A stretch of 22,341 nt of DNA from a virus, in IMG/VR virus record IMGVR_UViG_3300035182_001714, positions 1-22,341 of that record; one strand, written 5' to 3'. A model generated the notes under the pieces. The model worked only from the letters and a program-made list of their open reading frames with translations. It was not told the DNA's origin and searched no databases. Within the stretch, counting starts at the first letter, position 1; every line of letters begins with the position of its first letter. Both the position numbers and the translations under genes were made by a program. Shown here in pieces: positions 1-6,569 of the stretch.

Positions 1-1441
1 ATGCCCGACTGGCCGCATCAACCTGGTCGTCTTTAATGCCGTTCGGAAATGCCGCCAGTTCATCCAGGAACGCAGCATTCCAGGGCGCACGAACAATTGC
101 AACATTGCCGCCGTTCACCTGGCTGGCAAACAACGATGCTCTTGTCGCTTTATCTCCAGTTTCTGGCGATGTTTCCACTTGATAGCCTGCTAGCATTTTC
201 ACGAAAGCAAGTGCCTGCGCCTTGCCTGCCTGCCCGGGATCCTGCGGAAGACTCTGGCGAACAGCAACTCCGTCTTGCTTGGCCACGTTGCGAATCGCAG
301 TTTCCACCTCATCAGGGCCGCCGCGGAAGCGCAAAACATCGAGCACTACGTAGCCACCGGTTGGCATTCTGGCCAGCTTCACTCCGACCGTCCAATCGGG
401 ATCGCGGATGCCCAGTTGCTTCGTTGCTGCAAGATCCCATCCTCGCCCCACAAGTGCGCCGCGTAGATCCGGGGCGACTTCCAATACGTCAATCTTGCCA
501 ATCTTGAATAACGAGCCTTCCGCAGTGCGTGGGCTTTGCTGGTAAAGAGCCTGCCAATCGCGCATTGCGCCCGCTTCTTGATACTCTGCGTAGGCCTTCC
601 TCAGCTCCTCGCCATAGCGGTAGGACGGGTCATCATCCCACAACCACTCACCAGGCGCGCGTCCAAGCGGATCGTTCTCCTCGGCGATGGCTGGAATACT
701 AATCACACGCCAAAGACCCTTTTGCCGATCCAGCAGGCGGCCGCCCAAGTCATCGGGGTGCCACCTCGTCATAATCACAATGATTGTCGCTTCTGGTTTC
801 AGCCGAGTTCGCAGATCGCCGACGAACCATGCCCACTGACTTTCGCGAACGACTGCGCTTTCTGCATCCGCACGACTTCTAGTCGGGTCGTCAATAATGA
901 CCAGATCTGCTCTAGTGCCGGCAATGGCAGCGCCAACACCAGCCGCGCGATAATGCCCGCCGTTCGAGGTCGTCCATTCCTCGGCTGCTTCTCTAGTCAG
1001 AGAGTAACCAAGTGTTTCCGGATGATCCCGAATTAATGCCTGCGTGCGCCGGCTGAAACCCTCCGCCATCTGTGCAGTATTACTAGCGCAGATCACATCC
1101 AAGCCGGGCCGCTGTGCAAATGCCCATGCCGCCGACAATATCGTGCCATACGTTGTCTTTGCGCTGCCCGGCGGCAAATTGATCATTAGTCGCGGTGTGC
1201 GGCCCTGAATGGCATCCTGCAACTCTCGGACCAGCAGCCGGTGGTGCGCCGCTAGCGTTTTCCCAGTGGAGGAGAGCGCTTCCATGCACCACGCCGCCAG
1301 ATCAGCGCGGCCTGGCGGGATCTTCTCCGGCAGCCCGTCGTCAATTCGGCAGAGTTCCAGGAGCACTTCGTTCGGCACTTCCCGAACAGAGGCCCCGTCT
1401 AGCCGCCTCAGCGCGGGCGATAGATGCAATGCGCCGGACAT
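1..1441 (-). CDS. terL: Phage terminase large subunit, C-terminus beyond the left edge
   Basis: This is the ATP-driven DNA packaging motor and headful nuclease. Read on the minus strand from ATG 1441, it stays open for 480 codons to the window edge. Visible signatures are a terminase-type Walker A segment NLPPGSAKTTYG (codons 86-97), the Walker B stretch LVIIDDPT, the conserved QQSPRTAEGSLFK, the start of the RNase H-like nuclease domain (GRGWDLAAT), QDPGQAGKAQA, and the late acidic motif KDDQVDA just before the edge. The ATG lies 101 nt inside the 3' end of the preceding terS-like ORF, with a weak GGTGG upstream. A GTG further in is possible, but the residues before the Walker A segment read like a normal terminase N-terminus. 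I saw no frameshift in the visible part. It is co-transcribed with the gene at 1341-1745. Confidence 0.95.
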   Translation of the reverse strand, partial: MSGALHLSPALRRLDGASVREVPNEVLLELCRIDDGLPEKIPPGRADLAAWCMEALSSTGKTLAAHHRLLVRELQDAIQGRTPRLMINLPPGSAKTTYGTILSAAWAFAQRPGLDVICASNTAQMAEGFSRRTQALIRDHPETLGYSLTREAAEEWTTSNGGHYRAAGVGAAIAGTRADLVIIDDPTRSRADAESAVVRESQWAWFVGDLRTRLKPEATIIVIMTRWHPDDLGGRLLDRQKGLWRVISIPAIAEENDPLGRAPGEWLWDDDPSYRYGEELRKAYAEYQEAGAMRDWQALYQQSPRTAEGSLFKIGKIDVLEVAPDLRGALVGRGWDLAATKQLGIRDPDWTVGVKLARMPTGGYVVLDVLRFRGGPDEVETAIRNVAKQDGVAVRQSLPQDPGQAGKAQALAFVKMLAGYQVETSPETGDKATRASLFASQVNGGNVAIVRAPWNAAFLDELAAFPNGIKDDQVDAASRA

Positions 1442-1745
1442 CGTCCACCGTCAAAGTAAAACTGCCATCAACCTGAGAAGACGAAAGCCTCGCGTGCACA
1501 TACGGCGCCGCTTGCACTGCAAAGGCGGCCGCGTTCTTGATGGAACCCGCTCGTAATGCCTCCTGCATAGCGTAGAGAATGACCGCGATCGGACTCATTC
1601 TCTTAATGCGAGCTTCCGTTAGCTTGCCAGAAGCAAGTTTAGCCGCTTCTGCAAGCGCAGTTTCCCGATCTACGGTTGTCTTGTTTTTGCTTCCTTTGGG
1701 CCGACCACGCGGCCTACCGGTCGCAACATGGGGGATACCTGGCAT
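1341..1745 (-). CDS. Probable terminase small subunit or DNA-binding partner of TerL
   Basis: This ORF of 134 codons lies directly upstream of TerL and overlaps its start, which is the usual place for the DNA-recognition subunit of terminase. The N-terminus carries a basic AT-hook-like segment, GRPRGRPKGSKNK (about residues 10-22), followed by a helical body with ALAEAAKLASGKLTEARIKR and an amphipathic stretch ending in VDDVRRIASIARAEAARR. ATG 1745 was chosen. The ORF stays open upstream to a TTG at 1865, but that extension is Arg/Pro-rich and would begin only a few bases after the predicted transcription start. No strong Shine-Dalgarno (SD) sequence precedes 1745. The function comes from position and DNA-binding character, not from a recognised family. 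Confidence 0.6.
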   Translation of the reverse strand: MPGIPHVATGRPRGRPKGSKNKTTVDRETALAEAAKLASGKLTEARIKRMSPIAVILYAMQEALRAGSIKNAAAFAVQAAPYVHARLSSSQVDGSFTLTVDDVRRIASIARAEAARRGLCSGSAERSAPGTLPN

Positions 1746-1874
1746 TGGCCACAATCGCCCAGCAAAAAGGACGGCGTGGTGACGGTCGTTTGCACCACGC
1801 CGCCGAGTTGGAGGGGGACCAGCACTCGCCCGACGAGGGAGAACCCCGGGCACAATCCCCGACAATAAAGATTC

Positions 1875-1902
1875 ATTATCATTCTGCGGGCCACACTGTC
1901 AA
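1875..1902 (-). promoter_or_regulatory. Promoter for the terminase genes
   Basis: On the minus strand a perfect -35 TTGACA (1902-1897) is followed by 16 bp and a -10 GATAAT (1880-1875). Transcription would start near 1868 and run into the terS-like and TerL genes, leaving an untranslated leader of about 120 nt. It is the best sigma70-like match I saw in the window. Confidence 0.65.
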
Positions 1903-1931
1903 GCACTTTTTTCTAGGATTCGTTGGCGACC

Positions 1932-1973
1932 TGGCGCATACTGCGCCTCGCGGTGAGGACAGGCCTCCGCCGC
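1932..1973 (+). promoter_or_regulatory. Palindrome plus GC hairpin upstream of the 1994 gene
   Basis: GGCGCA-TAC-TGCGCC (1933-1947) is a perfect inverted repeat. It is followed by a hairpin with arms GCGGTGAGG (1950-1958) and CCTC(C)GCCGC (1964-1973, one bulged C). The right arm ends 20 nt before ATG 1994, and AGGGAGA lies in between. The same half-site, a GC hairpin and the same AGGGAGA recur before the genes at 17091 and 20164, although the upstream TTGCA-AAAA part is not clear here. Confidence 0.45.
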
Positions 1974-1993
1974 CAACGAAGGGAGAACAGACT

Positions 1994-2206
1994 ATGGCAG
2001 ACATCCATATGCTACCCACGGCATGCATCCAGCCGAATGCCGACGACCTGGCTGATGGCATGACAAAGGCCTGCGCGGATTCGCTTCTGCGCAGCCTCCC
2101 GGCGAGGCAGGGCAATCTCCGCCTACTCGCCGAGCTAGCGTTCCTGCACGGGCTACGCGCAGGCCTCCAGATGGCGGCGGCAGCACACGGTCACGACGAG
2201 GAATAG
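1994..2206 (+). CDS. Small hypothetical protein, 70 aa
   Basis: I do not recognise this protein. It is mostly helical in appearance, begins MADIHMLPTACIQPNADDL, has a central segment rich in Leu and Arg (SLLRSLPARQGNLRLLAELA), and ends in a His/Asp/Glu tail. ATG 1994 is well supported by AGGGAGA seven bases upstream; the frame stays open further upstream but without a comparable start. The gene stands alone. It diverges from the terminase promoter and converges on the minus-strand replication operon, with a hairpin terminator at its 3' end. Its upstream region shares elements with those of the genes at 17091 and 20164, so the three may be co-regulated. Confidence 0.6.
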   Translation: MADIHMLPTACIQPNADDLADGMTKACADSLLRSLPARQGNLRLLAELAFLHGLRAGLQMAAAAHGHDEE

Positions 2207-2213
2207 GACACAA

Positions 2214-2247
2214 GGGAGCCGGTCTAGGAAGCATCAAGCCGGCTCCC
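2214..2247. terminator. Bidirectional hairpin between convergent genes
   Basis: A perfect 9-bp stem GGGAGCCGG (2214-2222) / CCGGCTCCC (2239-2247) with a 16-nt loop lies where the plus-strand gene ending at 2206 meets the minus-strand gene ending at 2234. The right arm overlaps the last codons of the minus-strand gene. There is no T-run, so its activity as an intrinsic terminator is inferred from position and stem strength. Confidence 0.5.
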
Positions 2248-2845
2248 GCCCCATCAGTCGATCCTCGGCGATCTCGCTGGCATAGTGCTCCACCAGCGTA
2301 TCCAGCAGGGCTAACAGGCGACCGGTCTCTATTTTGCGGTCTACACGGCGGCCCGTGCGTTGTGCCACGCGTTCGCACCAGCTACTAATATCATGGTTGC
2401 ACAGCACCACCCAGACCAGGATCTCCTCCTGAGCCGGGCCGATACGCCGCGCAACACGCCGATAATTCGTCCAGCAGGCCACCTCGAATTGCTGCGCTGC
2501 TGAAAGCCCGCCCCGAGGGCCAGAGCCGTGACGGATACCAGCGCCCGCGTAAATACCGAGGCCGCCAGGCGTGAGGCCGATCGTCGCCACCTCGTAGGCA
2601 ATTCGCACTTTTTCGGCCGCTGCGATATGCTCATCGCTGATCCGGCAGCCGCGCGCCTTCATCCTGCGCAGCACGTCACTGCGCCGGTATCCACGCACCT
2701 CCCGGGCTTGCCGTTCGCTGCCATGTGCGATCTGCACCGGATCCCGCCAGGTAGCGATACTCACCTGCGCTGGATGCCCCACCTCGCGTGTGATCTCCGG
2801 GACCGGGCATTCGATGGGAAGCGCGTCGATCAGCTGCCGTTCCAT
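2234..2845 (-). CDS. DUF6456-like hypothetical protein, 203 aa
   Basis: This is the last gene of the long minus-strand operon. The region around SDEHIAAAEKVRIAYEVATI, a later segment QQFEVACWTNYRRVARRIGP, and the C-terminus from EILVWVVLCNHD through GRRVDRKIETGRLLALLDTL to VEHY follow the layout I know from DUF6456 proteins of alphaproteobacteria: an AGERLRxxFE-like helix, a GPE-like turn, a hydrophobic helix, and a final LALxxLxxHY. No enzymatic motif is visible. ATG 2845 was preferred over the in-frame ATG at 2875 because GGAG sits seven bases before it and nothing suitable precedes 2875. The family assignment is a recollection of the pattern and is moderate at best; a DNA-associated role would be an inference. 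Confidence 0.6.
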   Translation of the reverse strand: MERQLIDALPIECPVPEITREVGHPAQVSIATWRDPVQIAHGSERQAREVRGYRRSDVLRRMKARGCRISDEHIAAAEKVRIAYEVATIGLTPGGLGIYAGAGIRHGSGPRGGLSAAQQFEVACWTNYRRVARRIGPAQEEILVWVVLCNHDISSWCERVAQRTGRRVDRKIETGRLLALLDTLVEHYASEIAEDRLMGREPA

Positions 2846-3018
2846 GTTGTGGCTCCGATCAGGGAGTATCCCCATGACATGTTAGCGCAAGATAGTGTTT
2901 GGAGATACACCGCTATTCTGCCGGAGTGTAGGGATTTGCGAGATGCCGGCGCCCGGCCGCCATGGTTGCGCGTAGGGAACTGTCCGCGGAAGCTGACGGA
3001 GTGTTCACTACAGCGCAT
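2830..3018 (-). CDS. Possible small ORF filling an operon gap, 62 aa
   Basis: This ORF starts at an ATG inside the last codons of the zinc-ribbon gene and ends 16 nt inside the start of the DUF6456-like gene, so it exactly bridges an otherwise empty 160-nt gap in a tightly packed operon. The protein is Ser/Arg-rich with no recognisable domain, and I see no clear SD. Position is the only support. The alternative is that this stretch is an untranslated spacer. Confidence 0.3.
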   Translation of the reverse strand: MRCSEHSVSFRGQFPTRNHGGRAPASRKSLHSGRIAVYLQTLSCANMSWGYSLIGATTWNGS

Positions 3019-3337
3019 TAGGTGCTACATCAGGAGTAAACGGCGACACGTTGCGCACTTCTTCGGAGCAATTTTCGCATATACGGTTGCCAGGTCCCCA
3101 GGATTTGAACGGGCGCCCACAATGCAAGCATGTCCGGATTTTCACTGCGCGCTGTCGGATCTTCTGCTCCTTGCGAGCGCGCAATCTGTTCGTCAGCACG
3201 CGATAGCGCGTGCGTATTGCCTCGTCACTACCTCGGCCGAGCGCCCGAGCGATTTTGGCGAAGGACATGCCCTCCTTACGCGCGGCACAAATGAACAGAT
3301 CCTCCGCTGCGGAGTAGCGCTTGAATGTTAGCTTCAC
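3008..3337 (-). CDS. Small DNA-binding protein with HTH-like region and C4 zinc ribbon, 109 aa
   Basis: The GTG start at 3337 is chosen because a strong AGGGGAGAAGG lies just upstream; the longer reading to 3394 would put that SD inside the gene. Residues 8-48 (SAAEDLFICAARKEGMSFAK, then IARALGRGSDEAIRTRYRVL) resemble a SANT/Myb or GcrA-like helix-turn-helix. Four cysteines at 70, 73, 87 and 90 form a C-x2-C-x13-C-x2-C knuckle with the GPGNRIC signature typical of small phage and alphaproteobacterial zinc ribbons. A role in transcription control or DNA binding is likely; the target is unknown. It is the operon gene after RusA and a short ORF. Confidence 0.75.
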   Translation of the reverse strand: MKLTFKRYSAAEDLFICAARKEGMSFAKIARALGRGSDEAIRTRYRVLTNRLRARKEQKIRQRAVKIRTCLHCGRPFKSWGPGNRICENCSEEVRNVSPFTPDVAPNAL

Positions 3338-3350
3338 CGTTCCTTCTCCC

Positions 3351-3437
3351 CTACGACACGAAAAGCTTGTAGCCGGGGAGACCATACGACGCAACAGAAA
3401 AAGCCGGGCCGAAGATCCGATGATAGGTCATCATCAT
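3351..3437 (-). CDS. Possible 28-codon peptide between rusA and the zinc-ribbon gene
   Basis: Three consecutive ATG codons (3437, 3434, 3431) follow AAAGGGATACGGC, a good SD at normal spacing. The ORF runs to a TAG that touches the SD of the next gene. The peptide is aromatic and hydrophobic (for example YHRIFGPAFSVASYGLPGYK) with no recognised motif. It fits the tight spacing of this operon and fills a gap of about 150 nt. It may be a real small protein or a leader that couples translation to the zinc-ribbon gene. Confidence 0.4.
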   Translation of the reverse strand: MMMTYHRIFGPAFSVASYGLPGYKLFVS

Positions 3438-3484
3438 GCCGTATCCCTTTGATTCTGCAAGAACAATCAGTTTTGCCGCCGGGA

Positions 3485-3946
3485 TCAATCCAGCAATTCC
3501 TCAATGCGCACCGTGGTCGCCTGTTCCTTGCGCGATGGCGCATGCTGCTGATGCACGCTCAACTCGATCCGCGCGGGGTCATCGTCCACGATGAAACTCA
3601 GACCGAGGGGGTTGCGCGCGGAGCGCATTTTTACGACGTCGAGAAGCCCTTTCGCGCTCGCCGCCAGGTTGTCAGGGTCGAGTTGCCCGGTGCTGATCCT
3701 GGTCACGGTAATGCGAGCGCGGGAGAACGGCGGCCGGGGATAGTGCTCAGGTCCGCGCATCGCAGCCATAATCTCCTGTTGGAGCACGAGCATCTGACGG
3801 CGCCGCACCGCCCAGTGCTGCCGATCCCGGACGTTGAGTGATGGCAACAGAAACGGCAACACAAAATTGATTTCGCGCGGCACAGGATCACTCATGGTTT
3901 CCGGTCCTCCATTTCCGCCAGTTTCGCTAGACTCATCAGCGCTCAT
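3485..3946 (-). CDS. rusA: RusA-family Holliday junction resolvase
   Basis: This is an endonuclease that cuts four-way DNA junctions. The 153-residue reading has the RusA layout: an N-terminal LPSLNVRDRQHWAVRRR, then the metal-binding acidic motif GQLDPDNLAASAKGLLD (residues 88-104, with Asp90 and Asp92 as the expected ligands), and a third acidic cluster VDDDPARIEL (residues 120-129). Length is slightly above the usual 120-140 because of a Gly/Ser/Glu-rich leader. ATG 3946 follows AAGGAACCGG and overlaps the end of the methyltransferase gene. A second ATG at 3895 also has a GGAGG upstream and would give a protein of more typical size. It belongs with the replication genes and probably resolves branched replication or recombination intermediates before packaging. 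Confidence 0.85.
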   Translation of the reverse strand: MSADESSETGGNGGPETMSDPVPREINFVLPFLLPSLNVRDRQHWAVRRRQMLVLQQEIMAAMRGPEHYPRPPFSRARITVTRISTGQLDPDNLAASAKGLLDVVKMRSARNPLGLSFIVDDDPARIELSVHQQHAPSRKEQATTVRIEELLD

Positions 3947-5044
3947 CCGGTTCCTTCGTATTCAATTTGCACATCATCCGCCGCTCGGCGGCGATCTCGT
4001 CATAGGCACGGCCATCACCATCAAGGACTGGCTTGCTGTCAGGATAGAGAAGCTGCCAGCGGCGCAGCGCGACGTCCACATAGACCGGCACCACTTCGAT
4101 CGCTCGGATATGCCGCCCGGTGCGCTGCCCAGCAATGATCGATGTGCCGGAGCCAGAGAACGGCTCGAAGCAGATGTCACCGGCGGCGGCATAGGCTTCC
4201 AGCACGAAGGCAGCCAGGGCCACCGGAAATACGGCCGGATGTTCGGTCTCGATGCCGCGCGCCATGTGGCGAGTGATGCGTATGACGTTGTCGGGGATGC
4301 GAGATTCTTGGATCGGCTTCCCGACATGGGCCCAGGCAACGACAGTGCCATCGGCCCTGCGCATGGCAGTGGAATGGCCGCCAGCGCGCAGATGGTGGCC
4401 TTGGCCGGCGTACTTGCAGGGCACAGTCTTGTTCGGCCTGCGCGGCGTCCGACAGAAATGGAAGACAAACTCAAAGCTCGGCGCCAGGCGGCCGTTCCAG
4501 TCGCCCGGCAGCCCGAAACCCTGATCCCATACATACCAGCCGAACCGCTTCCAGCCCCGGGTGCGCATCCATGCGATCCAGTCCCACCAGTAGGGCTGCC
4601 ATTCGCCGTCGCGATGCACGATGCCGAGATTGACCAGACCTGGCCGTCCTCAGCCATCGGCAGCACGGAAAACACACCTTGCATCAGCCGATCCCAATCG
4701 CCGACGCCGCCGCTGGCGTAATTACGCTGCTGCGCATAGGGCGGACGGGTGAAGCACAGAGCAGCGGTCTCGCCGGCCATGACTCGGGCAACATCGTCCG
4801 GGCTGGTGCTATCCCCGCAGAGCAGGCGATGCTCGCCCAGCAGCCACAGATCACCCGACCGCACCACCGGATCGGCCGCAGGCTCGAGCGCTTCATCAGC
4901 AATGCCATCACCTTCCGGTGCGGTGTCATCACTGGCCGGCTTCAGGAGGCCTGGAATCTCGGCACTGGTGAATCCGGCATGAACGGCCGGCCTTTGAGCC
5001 TGTTTCCTGGTTGGATAGATGGGGGCGCGAGTGGCGTTGGCCAT
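3936..5044 (-). pseudogene. Beta-class DNA methyltransferase split by a frameshift
   Basis: Two overlapping frames together make one SAM-dependent DNA (N4-cytosine or N6-adenine) methyltransferase. The N-terminal frame (ATG 5044 to about 4637) includes RSGDLWLLGEHRLLCGDS and the catalytic motif IV region. The C-terminal frame (about 4636 to 3936) continues with VHRDGEWQPYWWDWIAWMR, GWYVWDQGFGLPGDWNGRL, ARGIETEHPAVFPV and the SAM-binding EPFSGSGTSIIAGQRTGR. Family members continue QVLVNLG across the join; inserting one base near 4637 restores exactly that. In addition, motif IV reads TRPPYAQQRNY where the family has TSPPY or SDPPY, so a key residue is replaced by Arg. The gene follows the cytosine methyltransferase with a 4-nt gap and overlaps rusA. 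A sequencing error could explain the frameshift but would not by itself explain the Arg. Confidence 0.8.
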
Positions 5045-5048
5045 CGTT

Positions 5049-6308
5049 TCAGGTGTCGCTTTCGTTATTGGATAGCCGCGCTCGATCCGCACGCGCGCAG
5101 CCCCGGCATGCCCGTCCGTTCGGCATCGTCACCTCGTATTCGATCAATGCGATCTCGCCGCGCAGATGCTCCGCCGCTTCGTCTAGGACGGCAATCGGCC
5201 GGCGCCCAAGCGGGCTATGTTTCTGCTCCACGTAGGCCTCGATGCGGCGGCCGATCCAGCGCATCACCGGCACGGCCATGCTGTTGCCCAGAACCCGGTA
5301 ACGGGGGCCGTCGGGACAATCTGCGGCGGCCTTCCGCCGCCAGGGAATGCGTGTGTAATGATCGGGAAAGCCCTGCAGCCGTTCGCGTTCGGTCGGCGTC
5401 AACCGGCGCACAGCCGATTGGAGGACGAAAGTTTCCGTTTCGAAATCTATCCGCCCACTAGCCGAGGCGCAGGCATTCAGGGCGGTTGAGATGTCGATGG
5501 AGCCGGAGGTGTTGTTGCCTCCGAAAGCGAGGGGCAGGTCGTCGGAGCTGGAACAGCCATGGCGGCGAGAGCCGTCCGCAAGGCTTCCGGCAACGCCTTG
5601 TTCCGCTTCCCGGCACGGCGGAGAATCCCGGCGCAGGCCATCGCGCTCAAAAAGTATCGGGGTGGGATCGGCCCGGCCTCGAGCACCTGCGACAACGAAC
5701 ACACGGCGGCGGCGTTGGGCCAGGCCGAAATATTGGGCGTCGAGGACCCGCCATGCGACTGTCCGCGCGGGTCCAGACACAACACCAGCGTCCGTCCACC
5801 TTCCCCCTGGAGCGACCAGCGGACCATCTTCTCCGGCCAGTCCGCCCAGAAAACATCCGAAGGCGTTATCGCGAGTGGATAGGACACCGGAAACGTTCTC
5901 CCAAAGGATGAATGCGGGGTCGATGGCGTCGGCCAGGTCTACGAAGCGGAGCGTCAGGTTGCCGCGCGCGTCGTCGAGCGACCGCCGCTGTCCGGCGACC
6001 GAGAACGCCTGGCATGGCGTGCCGCCGACCAGCAGGTCGATCCGGCCTCGCCATTCGGCACCGTTGATGGCGGTCATGTCTCCGAGGTTGGGCGTGGCGG
6101 GATAATGGTGGGCCAGGACGGCGCAGGGGAACGGCTCGATCTCGGCAAAGAAGGCCGGCCGCCAGCCCAGCGGCGCCCACGCCACGGTGGCAGCTTCAAT
6201 GCCGCTGCACACCGACCCGTAAACCAATCCGCCATCACGATGGCAATGGCGTACAGCAGGGCTTTCTGGGGGGCGATCTCCGTCTGCGGATTTTTTGATA
6301 GTCGGCAC
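5049..6308 (-). CDS. C5-cytosine DNA methyltransferase (Dcm family)
   Basis: It transfers a methyl group from SAM to C5 of cytosine at a specific DNA site; in phages this usually protects DNA from restriction. All main motifs are present: motif I YGSVCSGIEAATVAW (residues 30-44), motif IV GGTPCQAFS with catalytic Cys99, motif VI WENVSGV (136-142), motif VIII QRRRRVF (198-204), a target-recognition region rich in Ser/Gly between about 215 and 300, and motifs IX/X with YRVLGNSMAVPVMRWIG. A tail of about 60 residues follows motif X and is poorly conserved in appearance. The GTG at 6308 gives 419 aa, but family members usually start only a few residues before motif I, so a TTG at 6227 is an alternative. 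It looks intact, unlike its neighbour. Confidence 0.92.
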   Translation of the reverse strand: MPTIKKSADGDRPPESPAVRHCHRDGGLVYGSVCSGIEAATVAWAPLGWRPAFFAEIEPFPCAVLAHHYPATPNLGDMTAINGAEWRGRIDLLVGGTPCQAFSVAGQRRSLDDARGNLTLRFVDLADAIDPAFILWENVSGVLSTRDNAFGCFLGGLAGEDGPLVAPGGRWTDAGVVSGPARTVAWRVLDAQYFGLAQRRRRVFVVAGARGRADPTPILFERDGLRRDSPPCREAEQGVAGSLADGSRRHGCSSSDDLPLAFGGNNTSGSIDISTALNACASASGRIDFETETFVLQSAVRRLTPTERERLQGFPDHYTRIPWRRKAAADCPDGPRYRVLGNSMAVPVMRWIGRRIEAYVEQKHSPLGRRPIAVLDEAAEHLRGEIALIEYEVTMPNGRACRGCARADRARLSNNESDT

Positions 6309-6315
6309 GGATCAT
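6230..6315 (-). other. Protein-like reading split at an A6 run before the cytosine methyltransferase
   Basis: ATG 6315 begins MIRADYQK, then reaches CAAAAAATC. If the ribosome slips back one base, or if the run really has seven A residues, the reading continues NPQTEIAPQKALLYAIAIVM followed by ADWF, which looks far more protein-like than the unshifted Arg/Pro-rich reading that soon stops. The ATG overlaps the stop of the short ORF upstream (ATGA). This could be a small gene hit by a homopolymer error, a programmed -1 shift, or chance. Confidence 0.25.
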
Positions 6316-6377
6316 GGTCCCTGTCGTTCCTGGGCTGGAATTAAACCGCGCGCGCGGGATTTCGGGAGGATGGTCAT
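6312..6377 (-). CDS. Possible 21-codon ORF coupled by ATGA overlaps
   Basis: The ORF begins at the ATGA that also ends the gene at 6374-6556 and itself ends in an ATGA that opens the next small reading. It starts MTILPKSRARGLIPAQ and is basic. The only evidence is the chain of overlaps in a compact operon; no family is recognised. Confidence 0.25.
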   Translation of the reverse strand: MTILPKSRARGLIPAQERQGP

Positions 6378-6556
6378 ATCTCTTCGCACTCCATTTCTGC
6401 TAGCTGTGCCAAGCCCGCTAATGCTCGCCCGGTTCCTTCACGCTCCATTAGCACATCGTCTGCGGGCGGATGCGTTGCCAGCCAAGAACGCCATGCGGCG
6501 ATGAAATCCTGCCGTGCCTTGGTCATGAGAACGTAAGAAGTGTTTTGTTCGCTCAA
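6374..6556 (-). CDS. Small hypothetical protein, 60 aa
   Basis: I do not recognise this protein. The sequence is helical and amphipathic, with TKARQDFIAAWRSWLATHPP in the middle and an acidic end (LAQLAEMECEEI). The start is taken as TTG 6556 because AGGAG lies seven bases before it, just after the stop of the primase-helicase. The in-frame ATG at 6526 has no SD, and ATG codons further upstream would overlap the helicase. Translation is probably coupled to the helicase gene. Confidence 0.55.
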   Translation of the reverse strand: MSEQNTSYVLMTKARQDFIAAWRSWLATHPPADDVLMEREGTGRALAGLAQLAEMECEEI

Positions 6557-6569
6557 GGCGCGTCTCCTG

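Noticed and set aside
1670-1906. Alternative minus-strand reading of 78 codons over the terS-like gene
   Set aside because: It overlaps most of the gene with the AT-hook-like segment, begins upstream of the predicted transcription start, and shows no domain.
2528-3331. Long plus-strand reading of 267 codons
   Set aside because: It lies opposite the DUF6456-like and zinc-ribbon genes, which have SDs, operon spacing and recognisable motifs. The plus-strand product has none.
3834-5461. Long plus-strand readings opposite RusA and the methyltransferases
   Set aside because: They mirror well-recognised minus-strand genes and contain no domain; GC-rich codon bias makes such shadows common.
5486-6105. 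Plus-strand readings of up to 204 codons over the cytosine methyltransferase
   Set aside because: Arg/Ser/Pro-rich shadows of an intact methyltransferase with all motifs.
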